DNA from: DASUFZ01 sp035541475 | GTDB lineage: Bacteria > Myxococcota_A > UBA9160 > SMWR01 | DNA length: 64,000 bases | Direction of reading: 5' to 3' | NCBI GenBank assembly: GCA_035541475.1 | Contig: DATKND010000101.1 | Coordinates: 1 to 64,000 of the forward strand | Shown here: one piece after another, positions 1 to 7,843 of the stretch | Layout of the letters: each line of letters starts with the position of its first letter | How positions within the stretch are numbered: position 1 is the first letter of the stretch | Notes under the pieces: generated by a model | Databases searched by the model: none | What the model saw: the letters and a program-made list of their open reading frames with translations, nothing else | What the model was told of the DNA's origin: nothing | Position numbers and translations under genes: made by a program

Positions 1-195
1 CTTCATGCCCGGCTTCAGCTCGTCGCCCCAGGCGGCGGTGTTCGGATCCTGGCTGGTCTGTTCCGGCAGCGAGTTGTAGGCGGTGGCCGTGACGACCAGG
101 GTGGACATGACGGGCGGCGTCGCGCACGCGGCGAGCGGAGCCGCCAGCAGCGCGGCGAGCGCGAAGACCGGTCGCAGGTCGCGCGAGGTCCGCAT
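1..195 (-). CDS. 3D-domain lipoprotein, C-terminus beyond window edge
   Basis: This is the first 65 codons of a gene that runs off the left edge. The product opens with a short basic segment, a hydrophobic stretch and a lipobox ending LAAC at about residue 27, so it is probably a lipoprotein. The mature part begins VTATAYNSLPEQTSQDPN and continues AAWGDELKPGMK. That resembles the start of the 3D (Asp-Asp-Asp) domain found in MltA-type murein hydrolases and small YuiC-like proteins; the catalytic aspartates would lie beyond the edge. ATG at 193-195 is chosen because the signal peptide reads well from it. A cell-wall role is inferred from the family. Confidence 0.7.
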   Translation of the reverse strand, partial: MRTSRDLRPVFALAALLAAPLAACATPPVMSTLVVTATAYNSLPEQTSQDPNTAAWGDELKPGMK

Positions 196-248
196 CCGGG
201 TGTCATCCTACGCGACCCGCGTGAGCCGTTGGGTGCGGAGGATCACAA

Positions 249-932
249 TTGAGCTCTGATTTCTGGGGGTCTTTCTACCACAGCGATCTGCAGTCGCTCT
301 GGCTCCTCCTCGTCGTCCCATCTCTCTTCCTGCTCGTTCTGCTGTCCCGGGGGCGCCCCGCCGGGGACACGCACGTGCGTTTCCTGCACGCGTATGCGCT
401 CGCCTTCACGCTCGAGACCTTGCTCGACCTCGTGGCGACGGGTCCCTTCGTGCGCGTGCTCGGTCTCGACGGCGCACTGCTCACGGCGTGGATCTTCGTC
501 TTCGTGTGGCTCGGCGACTTCCGCGTGCTGTGGCTCGTCTTCGCCGAGTGGGACGTCGCCGTGCAGGACCGCCGCGTGGCCGCGCGCCGCGCCGCCGCGT
601 GGACGTGTCTCGTGCCCGTGACGACCGGACTCCTCTACGCACCCGTGTGGCTCGGAATCGTCGAGGCGCCGGCGCAGGGGCTGTGGCTCGTCTACGAGAT
701 CCTCTTCGCCGCCCTCGCGCTGTGGCTGCGCTCGCGCGCCGCGAGTCCCTCCGCTCGCGCGATCCTGCTCTACGCCTTCGCCTACTACGCGCTGTGGGCC
801 GCCGCCGACGTGCTGATCCTCGCCGGTGTGGACGCCGGCTGGGGCGTGCGCGTGATCCCGAACCAGCTCTACTACTCGCTCTACGTGCCGTTCGCGTGGT
901 GGCGCTGCCGGCGGGTGGAAGGGCGAGGCTAG
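249..932 (+). CDS. Multi-pass membrane protein of unknown function
   Basis: A 227-residue protein with about six or seven hydrophobic segments, rich in Trp, Leu, Tyr and Val, so it is almost certainly an inner-membrane protein. I do not recognise a family and see no catalytic motif. The start is TTG at 249, chosen because GGAGG lies about 7 bases upstream and no ATG fits. The short C-terminal tail is basic and probably cytoplasmic. Its stop codon overlaps the stop of the small minus-strand gene 929-1063, so the two converge without a gap. Confidence 0.7.
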   Translation: MSSDFWGSFYHSDLQSLWLLLVVPSLFLLVLLSRGRPAGDTHVRFLHAYALAFTLETLLDLVATGPFVRVLGLDGALLTAWIFVFVWLGDFRVLWLVFAEWDVAVQDRRVAARRAAAWTCLVPVTTGLLYAPVWLGIVEAPAQGLWLVYEILFAALALWLRSRAASPSARAILLYAFAYYALWAAADVLILAGVDAGWGVRVIPNQLYYSLYVPFAWWRCRRVEGRG

Positions 933-1063
933 GCCTCTTCGTCGTCGGGGAGCGGAATGAGCTCGCGCTCGCGCGTCTGCGCAAGCCAGTGGTAGTCGAG
1001 CCACCAGAAGAGCGCGTAGAGCGCCGGCACGCAGCCGAGGAGGATCAGTCCGAACCAGCCCAC
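929..1063 (-). CDS. Small single-span membrane protein
   Basis: A predicted protein of 44 residues: a hydrophobic segment (WFGLILLGCVPALYALFWWL) and then a charged tail ending in DDEEA. It is the last gene of the minus-strand operon that starts at 6847. No ATG is available. GTG at 1061-1063 is the first usable start after the preceding stop at 1096, but no clear ribosome binding site precedes it, so the start is uncertain. Composition is coding-like and the frame stays open upstream without a start codon. Function unknown. Confidence 0.45.
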   Translation of the reverse strand: MGWFGLILLGCVPALYALFWWLDYHWLAQTRERELIPLPDDEEA

Positions 1064-1095
1064 GCCGTGCGGATCGGGAGGATCCGCACGGCGCT

Positions 1096-2094
1096 TTACG
1101 TGCCGCTCCGCGGAGGAGCGGTCGAGGAAGCGGCAGGTGCCGGTGGCTTCTCCGCGTTCTCTCTCAGCTTGAAGCTCGTCGCGACGCCCTCGAAGGCGGG
1201 CCCGAGCCTCGTGGCGTCGTCGGCGTCGAAGATCCCCTGCACCAGGAAGTAGCGGGAGCCGTCGCTCGCGAGGATCTGGCGCACGCGGACGGGGCGACCG
1301 CTTTCCGTGTCCTTGGCCTTCGCGGTGATCTGGTAGCCCTGGAGAGAGCCGAGCGCGCGCGGCCCCTGCTCCTCGACCGAGATCTCGTGGATGCTCACCG
1401 TCTCGTCGAGCCGCGACTTCGCGAAGGCCGGGAGATCGGTCGCATCGACGCGCGCCTGCGACGCGCCGACGGTCACGAGCGGAGTGACGTGCCCCTTCAC
1501 GATCTCGGGATCGGAGAGCACGATCGAATCGTTCCCGCTGCGGACGATCCGCAGCGGCGGCACCTCCTTCACCTGGAAGGAGAGCGCGACCGCGGGCGCC
1601 GGCCCGCTCGCCTCGCTCCAGCGCGCCGTCTCGAGCACGTGGACGAGCGCGTCGCGGTGCGCCGCCTCGTACTGCACCGGCGTGGTCGCGGTCAGCAGCA
1701 CGCTGCGCGTGTCGCTGCCGAGCAGCACGAACCACTTGCGGAAGGTCATGCTGCCGATCTTCTGGGTGGCTTCGATCAGGTTGGTCTCGCGGCCGTCGAC
1801 GGTGATGGACTTCGTGGACGCGACCTCGATGCCGCGCCGCTCGAGCGCCGGCTGCGTGAAGGCCTCGGCCGCAGCGGTCTCCGGGACGTCGAGCTCCGTC
1901 ACCATCACCGAGGAGAGATCCTCGGCGCGGCCGATGCCGGGGAAGTCCTCGGAGCTCTTGAAGCCCGCCGGCACGAGCAGCGACACGCCGGTGTGACTGA
2001 TCGACTGCCGGACCTCGGCCGTGTCCTCGGCGACGCTCGGGACGGCGGCGAGCCACATCAGGGCGAGGAACACGACCACGGAGCGCCTGCTCAA
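1096..2094 (-). CDS. Exported protein of unknown function
   Basis: A protein of 332 residues with a clear Sec signal peptide (about residues 1-22, ending near SVAED). The mature part appears to hold two similar alpha/beta halves: residues 30-155 carry a VPAGFKSSEDFPGIG segment, and residues 170-310 read like a second copy. The C-terminus is Pro/Ala rich. No enzyme motif is visible. It starts with TTG, whose last two bases are part of the TGA stop of the upstream gene (TTGA overlap), with GGGGAG about 8 bases upstream. That arrangement suggests translational coupling within the operon. It is probably periplasmic. Confidence 0.7.
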   Translation of the reverse strand: MSRRSVVVFLALMWLAAVPSVAEDTAEVRQSISHTGVSLLVPAGFKSSEDFPGIGRAEDLSSVMVTELDVPETAAAEAFTQPALERRGIEVASTKSITVDGRETNLIEATQKIGSMTFRKWFVLLGSDTRSVLLTATTPVQYEAAHRDALVHVLETARWSEASGPAPAVALSFQVKEVPPLRIVRSGNDSIVLSDPEIVKGHVTPLVTVGASQARVDATDLPAFAKSRLDETVSIHEISVEEQGPRALGSLQGYQITAKAKDTESGRPVRVRQILASDGSRYFLVQGIFDADDATRLGPAFEGVATSFKLRENAEKPPAPAASSTAPPRSGT

Positions 2095-3965
2095 GACTCA
2101 TCTCCCCGAAGACAGCATGTGACCAGCTCGTCCACCCACGCCTCCAGATAGCGCGCCCCGCGCGCGGCGTCCGCAGGGCGCGGGTCCCCGACGGTTCCGG
2201 TCGGCGCATTGTCGCGCAGGCTCGGGTAGAAGAGATCCTGGACCTCGGCGCGCGGGTCGAGCCGGCCCGCGGCGAAGGCGTCGCGGCGGAGCGCGCCGGG
2301 GCGCAAAGCCAGCACCAGGGAGGCCTCGATCTCGCCCGCGTGGTGGCCGGCGACCTCGGGCGCGATGCCGTCCTCGGCAGCGACGCGTTGCAGCGCCGCC
2401 GTGAGTCCTGTGAGGTCGGTGTGAGCGACGACCCGCGGAGGCGCGATGCCGTGCGCGCGCGCGGAGGCGGCCGCGGTCTCCCGCAAACGGGGTACGGCCG
2501 CGCGCAGCGGTCCGGCGTTGCCGCCGTGCGCGGAGAAGAGGAAGAGCCGCGAGAAGCCGTGGCGCGCGAGCGACGCGACCAGATCCGTGAGGATCCCGGT
2601 GAGCGTATCGGCGCGCAGCGACATGGTGCCGGGGAAGTCGGCGTGCTCGGAGGAGCAGCCGAAGGCGAGCGCCGGCAGCGCGACCGCGCCGGGCACGCGC
2701 GCGCAGACGCGCACGGCGAGCGCGTCGGCGATCCACGTGTCCGTCGCGAACGGGAGATGCGGGCCGTGCTGCTCGGTCGCGCCGAGCGGCACGACTGCGG
2801 TGGCGCCGCGCGCGAGGGAATTCGCGAGCTCGGGCCAGACCGAGTCGGCGAGCGCGCGCGTCGGCTCGAGGCTCGGGCTCGCGACGGCAGGCTGCGGCGG
2901 CGCCGCGCGGTAGAGCGGCGCGTCGCGGCCACGACCCGGCCAGCGCGCGGGATCCTGTCCATCGCGCTCGATCCGCCGCAGCACCAGCGCGTCGAGCAGC
3001 GCCTCGTGCTCGAAGAGCGCGTGGAGACCGGGGAGGGTCGCGCGAAGCTCCACGAGCGCGTGTCGCTCCGGCTCGAGCATCTCGCGCAGGCGCCCCAGCC
3101 ACTCCGCCTCGCCCGCGGCGTCGTCGCGCCGGAGCGCGAGGAAGGTGACGCGCTCCTCGAAGCACTGCTGGAAGGGCCCGTGCGCGAGCTCGAGGAGATC
3201 CCACGCCGGCGGCCACGGTACCCAGAGACCTTCGAGCAGCTTCTGCTGGAGGTTGTGAGCGAGCGACGCGTAGCCGCCCGTCGCGAGCAGCACGAAGCGG
3301 CGCGAGAGCGCATCGGGAGCGACGCCTTCGAGCGCCGCGTCGAGCGCGCGCTCGGCGCCCGCCACGCGCGCCGCGACCTTCGAGGGCTCGGCGCGTTCGA
3401 GATGGTCCTCGCGTCCGAGCGCGCGCGCGAACGCGCGCGCGATGCCGAAGGCGGCGGCGAGTCCGCAGAGCGGACCCTGGATGCGCATCAGCGCGTCGTA
3501 CTCGTTCTCGGGCTCGAAGCGGACGACGCCGACACGAGCCGCCTCGAGCGCCGCGAGCCAGGCCGCGCGCCCGGCGCCGACACCGTTCGGCGTCACGGCG
3601 GTGACGAGCAGCGCGCCGCGCCACGCGTCCGGCGCGCACAGGGCGAAGCGCGCGTTCGGCGAGAGGCCCTGCGAGAAGACGACGAGCGCGTCGCGCGAGC
3701 ATCCGGGAATCCGGCCCGAGGCGAGCGCGCCGGCCGGCGTGAAGCGCGCGTCGAGACCGAGGCGCTCCGCGAGCCACCAGGCCAGCGCGCGCGCATGGCT
3801 CTCGGAGCTGCCGATGCCGGTGGTGCGCACGCGGCGGACCGCGCGCGGATCGAAGGGCAGGTCGGGCGGCGGCGCCGCGAGCGCGCGCTCGAGCAGCGCC
3901 GGGGCCTCTGCGAAGCGCTCGCGCAGACGCGCGCGCGCCCCGGCCGCCGAGTGGGCTTCCCTCAC
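2091..3965 (-). CDS. Double-SIS domain fused to creatininase-family amidohydrolase
   Basis: A 624-residue fusion. Residues 1 to about 370 form a double sugar-isomerase (SIS) unit: a first half with TGIGSSESHARAL and a second half with LLATGGYASLAHNLQQKLLEG and a typical ELAHGP element. Residues 410-620 are a creatininase-type metal hydrolase with GATEQHGPHLPFATDTW, SSEHADFPGT, FSAHGGN and HHAGEIEAS, so the usual His/Asp/Glu metal ligands are present. Creatininase relatives include the archaeal deformylase ArfB, which acts after a GTP cyclohydrolase, and MftE. GTG at 3963-3965 overlaps the stop of the upstream GTP cyclohydrolase II-like gene (GTGA). A role in processing a GTP-derived ribosylaminopyrimidine phosphate is inferred, not shown. 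Confidence 0.8.
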   Translation of the reverse strand: MREAHSAAGARARLRERFAEAPALLERALAAPPPDLPFDPRAVRRVRTTGIGSSESHARALAWWLAERLGLDARFTPAGALASGRIPGCSRDALVVFSQGLSPNARFALCAPDAWRGALLVTAVTPNGVGAGRAAWLAALEAARVGVVRFEPENEYDALMRIQGPLCGLAAAFGIARAFARALGREDHLERAEPSKVAARVAGAERALDAALEGVAPDALSRRFVLLATGGYASLAHNLQQKLLEGLWVPWPPAWDLLELAHGPFQQCFEERVTFLALRRDDAAGEAEWLGRLREMLEPERHALVELRATLPGLHALFEHEALLDALVLRRIERDGQDPARWPGRGRDAPLYRAAPPQPAVASPSLEPTRALADSVWPELANSLARGATAVVPLGATEQHGPHLPFATDTWIADALAVRVCARVPGAVALPALAFGCSSEHADFPGTMSLRADTLTGILTDLVASLARHGFSRLFLFSAHGGNAGPLRAAVPRLRETAAASARAHGIAPPRVVAHTDLTGLTAALQRVAAEDGIAPEVAGHHAGEIEASLVLALRPGALRRDAFAAGRLDPRAEVQDLFYPSLRDNAPTGTVGDPRPADAARGARYLEAWVDELVTCCLRGDES

Positions 3966-5131
3966 TCGTTCGCTGCGACGAGGGGCGCCGCGAGGCGCAC
4001 TCCGCGGCCGGCGAGCGCGCTCGCGCAGGCCCGGTCGAGCTCGTTCTCGCGCGACTCGTCGATCACGAGACGCGCCGCGCGCGACCCGAGCGCGCGCGCC
4101 AGCAGCGCGGTGCTCCACGGATCGGGTGGCGAGGGCTCGCGGCCGAGCCGCATCGGCTCGAAGGCGGCGAGCGCCGCGCCTTTCGAGGTCAGCGCGTGCG
4201 CCGCGCGACGCCACCGCTCCGCGCCGCCGCGCCGGACGCGGTCGACGAGCGCGCAGCGCTCGAAGCGGAGCGCGACCGGATCTTCGCTGTGCGCCTCGCG
4301 CTGCAGCAGCATGCGCTCGCCGTCGGGCGTCTCGAAGAGCTCGAGCAGGAACCAGGCCGGAACGCGCGAGTCGTCCACGCGCACCGGCAGCCAGTAGGCG
4401 GCCACGCGCACGACGCCCGGCAGCTCGCGCAGCGGGTGCGGATCGAAGTAGCGAAGCGGCCCCGGCAGCGACGCCGCGCCGTCACCCGGGTCCTCGACGT
4501 CGTGACCCGTGCGCGACTTCGACGCGAGATAGTGTGCGCTCTCGGCGCAGGCGCGCTCGCGCAGCGAGAGCGTCGCCTCGACCGCCACGCCCTCGGCCTC
4601 GATCGCCGCTCGCTTCTCCGGGTTGTTGGTCAGCAGGCGCAGCGGCGCGGCGATGCCGAGGAGCTGGCAGGCGAAGGCGACCTCCTCGTAGCGGCGCTGG
4701 TCGCGGCCGAGGCCCATCAGGTCGTAGGCCTCGAAGGTCGTGATCTGGTGGTCGCTCGCCTGCACGATCATGCGGTCGCGCGCCTTGGCCGCGAGGCCCG
4801 CGCCGCGCCCTTCCTGCAGCAGGTAGAAGAGAGCGCCGCGTCCCTCGGCGGCGATGCGCGCGAGCGAGGCGTCGAGCTGCGCCGCGCAGTCGCAATCGCA
4901 GCCGGCCAGACTCTCGCTGGTGACGCACGACGAGTGGACGCGCGCCAGCAGCGGCGCCGCCGTCGCGACGTCTCCCTGTGTCAGCACGAGCACGGGCCGC
5001 TGCGTCGAGAGATTCTGGAACCAGTGGGCCGCGAAGTCGCCGTGCGCGGTGTCGAGGCTGGTGGCGCCGGTCGCGAGCAGCGATCCGAAGCTCCGGAGCG
5101 CGGGCTGGCCGCAGTCAGGGGGATCCTGCAT
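3962..5131 (-). CDS. GTP cyclohydrolase II-like protein with long C-terminal extension
   Basis: A 389-residue protein. Residues 25-210 match RibA-type GTP cyclohydrolase II: HSSCVTSESLAGCDCDCAAQL with the three zinc cysteines, YLLQEGRGAGL with the catalytic Arg region, DLMGLGRDQRRYEE, and LLTNNPEKRAAIEAEGV. The enzyme opens GTP, releasing formate and pyrophosphate, to give a diaminopyrimidine ribosyl phosphate. Residues 220-389 are an extra region I do not recognise. No RibB or other riboflavin gene is nearby. It overlaps the upstream cytochrome gene by 17 bases and the downstream SIS-creatininase gene by 4. A dedicated, non-riboflavin role is inferred from that context. Confidence 0.8.
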   Translation of the reverse strand: MQDPPDCGQPALRSFGSLLATGATSLDTAHGDFAAHWFQNLSTQRPVLVLTQGDVATAAPLLARVHSSCVTSESLAGCDCDCAAQLDASLARIAAEGRGALFYLLQEGRGAGLAAKARDRMIVQASDHQITTFEAYDLMGLGRDQRRYEEVAFACQLLGIAAPLRLLTNNPEKRAAIEAEGVAVEATLSLRERACAESAHYLASKSRTGHDVEDPGDGAASLPGPLRYFDPHPLRELPGVVRVAAYWLPVRVDDSRVPAWFLLELFETPDGERMLLQREAHSEDPVALRFERCALVDRVRRGGAERWRRAAHALTSKGAALAAFEPMRLGREPSPPDPWSTALLARALGSRAARLVIDESRENELDRACASALAGRGVRLAAPLVAANE

Positions 5132-5966
5132 CCGCCGGCTTCCCTGGGTCCTGCTTTCGCTGGCTCATCGCTCGAAAATAGGCGACGAGCCCGTCGAGCT
5201 GTACCTCGGAGAGACCGGGATGCGGCGGCATGCTCGTGTAGCGGAAGGCCTGGGGGTCTCGGATGTAGGCGCGGATCTGCTCGGCGGGCCGGTACTCGAC
5301 GATGCTGCGGGGCACGTTGAGATCCGGGCCGACGCGGCCGCCCTCGCCGTTGATGGCGTGGCAGGAAATACATTCGCCGCGGAAGACGGCGAAGCCGACC
5401 CAAGCGGGCGATCCCTCGGGCTCCCCCGTCGGCACGGTGTGCGGAAACGCGCGCTCGAAGGGCACGCGCTCGATGGCCGCGAGCTGGTAGGGCCACGGGT
5501 AGCCGTGCGCGTCCCGCTGCCCGGCGCCGGTCCACACCAGATAGAAGGGCCCCGGATCGACCTGACGGCGGTCGATCGGCTCCCAGCCCTTGCCCTGCGG
5601 GTTCGAGAGATCTTCGAAGGCGAGATAGCCGCCGGACTCGGCGAGGCGCGCGCCGCTCGCGGGCTTCGTGTAGCCGTCGCGCGCGCGCAGGAAGAAGTTG
5701 GCGTCGGCGTCCGCGGGCCCGAGCTCCTGGCCGAAGCCCGCCGCGAGCACCTCGCGCAGCGGGCAGGCGAGGAATGTCTTGCGATGAGCGTAGTAGGGAT
5801 CGTCGAGCTCGATGCGCGTCTCGTGACAGGCCTTGCGCAGCGCCGGCAGCGAGAGCTCGCGCACGAGCGCTCGGTCGCGCTCGAAGCGCAAGGTCGCGTC
5901 ATCGGCGCGGACCGCCGCCGCGGCGAGCACACACAAGAGCAGCGCGTTTCGCGCGGCGGATCTCAC
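5115..5966 (-). CDS. Exported c-type cytochrome with unusual N-terminal domain
   Basis: A 283-residue protein with a signal peptide (ALLLCVLAAAAVRADD) and one haem-c site, GECISCHAING, near residue 198. A downstream Met in YTSMPPHPGLS is the likely axial ligand, as in class I cytochromes c. The N-terminal part (residues 25-180) carries the stretch LSLPALRKACHETRIELDDP and may be distantly related to sulfite-oxidase-like folds; I am not sure of this. GTG at 5964-5966 overlaps the stop of the GTPase gene (GTGA). It should act as a periplasmic electron carrier. Its pairing with a GTP cyclohydrolase and a metallochaperone is unusual. Confidence 0.8.
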   Translation of the reverse strand: MRSAARNALLLCVLAAAAVRADDATLRFERDRALVRELSLPALRKACHETRIELDDPYYAHRKTFLACPLREVLAAGFGQELGPADADANFFLRARDGYTKPASGARLAESGGYLAFEDLSNPQGKGWEPIDRRQVDPGPFYLVWTGAGQRDAHGYPWPYQLAAIERVPFERAFPHTVPTGEPEGSPAWVGFAVFRGECISCHAINGEGGRVGPDLNVPRSIVEYRPAEQIRAYIRDPQAFRYTSMPPHPGLSEVQLDGLVAYFRAMSQRKQDPGKPADAGSP

Positions 5967-6847
5967 CGCGCGTTCTTCCGGATCGCGACGACGCGGCCGA
6001 GCAGCTCGGGCGGCGGCGGGCGATCGGGCGTGCGCAGCTCGACGCGCGGCCCGACGCCCTGCACGAGTCGGACTCCCGCGCGCGTCTGCGCGAAGCCCTT
6101 GATGCGGACGGCGCGGAGCGCGCGCAGGCGCGCGAGCAGCGCGTTCTCGTCGAGACCGGCCGGCAGCTCCACGATCTCCGCGGCGAAGTCCTCGTGCACG
6201 TGCGGCGACGGCGTCGCGCCGCGCTCGCGGCGGAGCGCGCGCAGTCCGTCCACGTCCGGCGGGAAGAGCAGCGCCGGATCGATGCGGCCGTGCGCGGCGC
6301 GGAGGATCGGCGCCTCCGGCTCGAAGCCGCGCAGCTTCTCCTCGAGCGCGGGCAGCGACGCCTCCGGCACGCGGTCGATCTGGTTCAGCAGCAGCAGGTC
6401 GGCCGACGAGACCTGCTGCGCGAACGTGTCGTCGAGATCGCGGCCCTGCGCGAGCTGCTCGGCGTTCACGACGACGACCGCGACGTCGTCCTCGACGAAG
6501 CGTCGCACCGGGTCGCGCCACAGATGGAGCTGCGTGTCGTAGGGCAGCGCCGCGCCGGATGTCTCGATCAGGATGCGGTCCGGGTTCGCGCGCTCGCGCA
6601 GCGCGGCCAGGGTCGCGACGAGCTCGTCCGAGAGCTTGCAGCAGACGCAGCCGCCCGCGATCTCGACGTAGTCGCCGGGTCGCCCGGCGAGGAGCTCCGC
6701 GTCGACGCCGAGCTCACCGAGCTCGTTCGACACGATCGCCGCGCGGATGCCGCGGCGGGCCGCGTCGTCGAGCAGGTGGCGCACCAGGCTGGTCTTGCCC
6801 GAGCCGAGGAAGCCGGAGACGACGAGCACGGGGATGCGCTGGGACAT
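5963..6847 (-). CDS. COG0523 / G3E family metallochaperone GTPase
   Basis: A 294-residue CobW-like P-loop GTPase, first gene of the operon. Visible motifs are the Walker A GFLGSGKTS (residues 12-20), SNELGELGVD (the NExGE-like switch), the metal-binding CxCC in GGCVCCKL (about residue 67), ETSGAALP and the base-recognition NQID. The C-terminal CobW domain covers residues 200-290. COG0523 proteins deliver zinc, cobalt or other metals to partner enzymes. The likely client here is one of the metal enzymes in the same operon (the zinc-binding GTP cyclohydrolase II-like protein or the creatininase); that link is inferred from gene order. Confidence 0.88.
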   Translation of the reverse strand: MSQRIPVLVVSGFLGSGKTSLVRHLLDDAARRGIRAAIVSNELGELGVDAELLAGRPGDYVEIAGGCVCCKLSDELVATLAALRERANPDRILIETSGAALPYDTQLHLWRDPVRRFVEDDVAVVVVNAEQLAQGRDLDDTFAQQVSSADLLLLNQIDRVPEASLPALEEKLRGFEPEAPILRAAHGRIDPALLFPPDVDGLRALRRERGATPSPHVHEDFAAEIVELPAGLDENALLARLRALRAVRIKGFAQTRAGVRLVQGVGPRVELRTPDRPPPPELLGRVVAIRKNAR

Positions 6848-6885
6848 CGAACTCTCCGAAGGGGCCGGAAGGTACGCTAGGTCTC

Positions 6886-7743
6886 ATGGACACGAGCGTC
6901 CGCACCGTGGGCGTGCGGAGGATCCTCACGCGCAGCTCGGGCTACCTCGTCGGCGTCACCTCGCACTCGCTGCAGCCCTATCGCGGCTGCAGCTACGGCC
7001 GCTCGCTCTGCGGAGTCGGCTGCTACGTACAGCACCACGGCCTCGTCACGCGCGGCCGTCCGTGGGGCAGCTTCCTCGAGGCGCGCACGAACGCGGCGCA
7101 CTCGTATCGCGAGAGCGCGGCGGCCGAGCGGCGCTGGGCGCGGCGCGCGCGCGGCGACTTCTCGATCTTCCTGTCGAGCGCGACGGATCCCTTCGTGCCG
7201 CAGGAGCGGAAGCTCGGCATCACGCGCGCGCTGCTCGAGGCGATGCGCGACGATCCGCCCGACGCGCTGGTGGTGCAGACGCACGTCGCCGAGGTCGCGC
7301 GCGAGCGCGACGTGCTGTGCGCGCTCGCCGCGCGCTGCGCGCTGCGCGTGCACATCTCGATCGAGAGCGACCGCGATCGCCTGCCCGGTCTGCCGCCGCC
7401 CGCCGCGACGGTCGAGCGACGGCTCGTGGCGCTGGCAGAGCTGCGCGAGTCGGGTATCGCCGCGGTCGCGACCGTCGCTCCGCTCCTCCCGATCGCCGAC
7501 CCGGCCGCCTTCTTCGAGCGCATCGCGGCGTGCGCCGACGCGGTCGTGATCGATCACTTCATCGGCGGCGACGGCAGCGCCGGCTCGCGCACGATCCGCA
7601 CGCCGCTCCCCGCGGCGATGGAGGCGGTGCTCCCCGGCTCGACGCGCCTCCAGTACCGCGACGAGATGGTCGCGGCCGCGCGACGCGCGATGCCGGGTCG
7701 TGTCGGCGTCGGGCACGACGGCTTCGCGGGGCGTTATTCGTGA
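6886..7743 (+). CDS. Spore-photolyase-like radical SAM protein with altered cysteine spacing
   Basis: A 285-residue protein resembling the Rv2578c/SplB group of radical SAM proteins: SLQPYRGC near residue 28, a TIM-barrel-like run with SSATDPFVPQERK, and VQTHVAEVARERD. The normal cluster motif CX3CX2C is replaced by CSYGRSLCGVGCY, that is CX6CX3C. The cysteines are present but the spacing is odd, so it may be a divergent subgroup. It is divergent from the COG0523 operon with only 38 bases between starts, so the two share a promoter region. The reaction is unknown. A family B repeat begins just after its stop. Confidence 0.75.
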   Translation: MDTSVRTVGVRRILTRSSGYLVGVTSHSLQPYRGCSYGRSLCGVGCYVQHHGLVTRGRPWGSFLEARTNAAHSYRESAAAERRWARRARGDFSIFLSSATDPFVPQERKLGITRALLEAMRDDPPDALVVQTHVAEVARERDVLCALAARCALRVHISIESDRDRLPGLPPPAATVERRLVALAELRESGIAAVATVAPLLPIADPAAFFERIAACADAVVIDHFIGGDGSAGSRTIRTPLPAAMEAVLPGSTRLQYRDEMVAAARRAMPGRVGVGHDGFAGRYS

Positions 7744-7745
7744 AT

Positions 7746-7843
7746 GCAAGGAGGCCGACGCAAGTCGGCCGAAGCGCAGCGAGGCGAAGCCGAGCGAAGG
7801 CCGGTAGCCCGAGCGCGAGCGATCAGCGAGCGCGAAGGCCCGG
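7746..7843 (+). repeat. Family B dispersed repeat, long copy
   Basis: Begins within three bases of the radical SAM stop codon with CAAGGAG. Then comes a hairpin (GGCCGAC, loop GCAA, GTCGGCC; 7753-7770), the conserved core starting GCGCAGCGAGGC (7774-7799), and a second palindromic segment (GCGCGAGCGATCAGCGAGCGC, near 7813-7833) shared only with the copy at 21466-21550. It lies between two converging genes. Confidence 0.75.

Noticed and set aside
4196..5320. Long open frames opposite real genes (for example 4196-5320 plus, 12493-13521 minus, 18441-20540 minus)
   Set aside because: They are rich in Arg, Ala and Glu, lack domains, and mirror well-supported genes on the other strand; high GC at the third codon position explains them.
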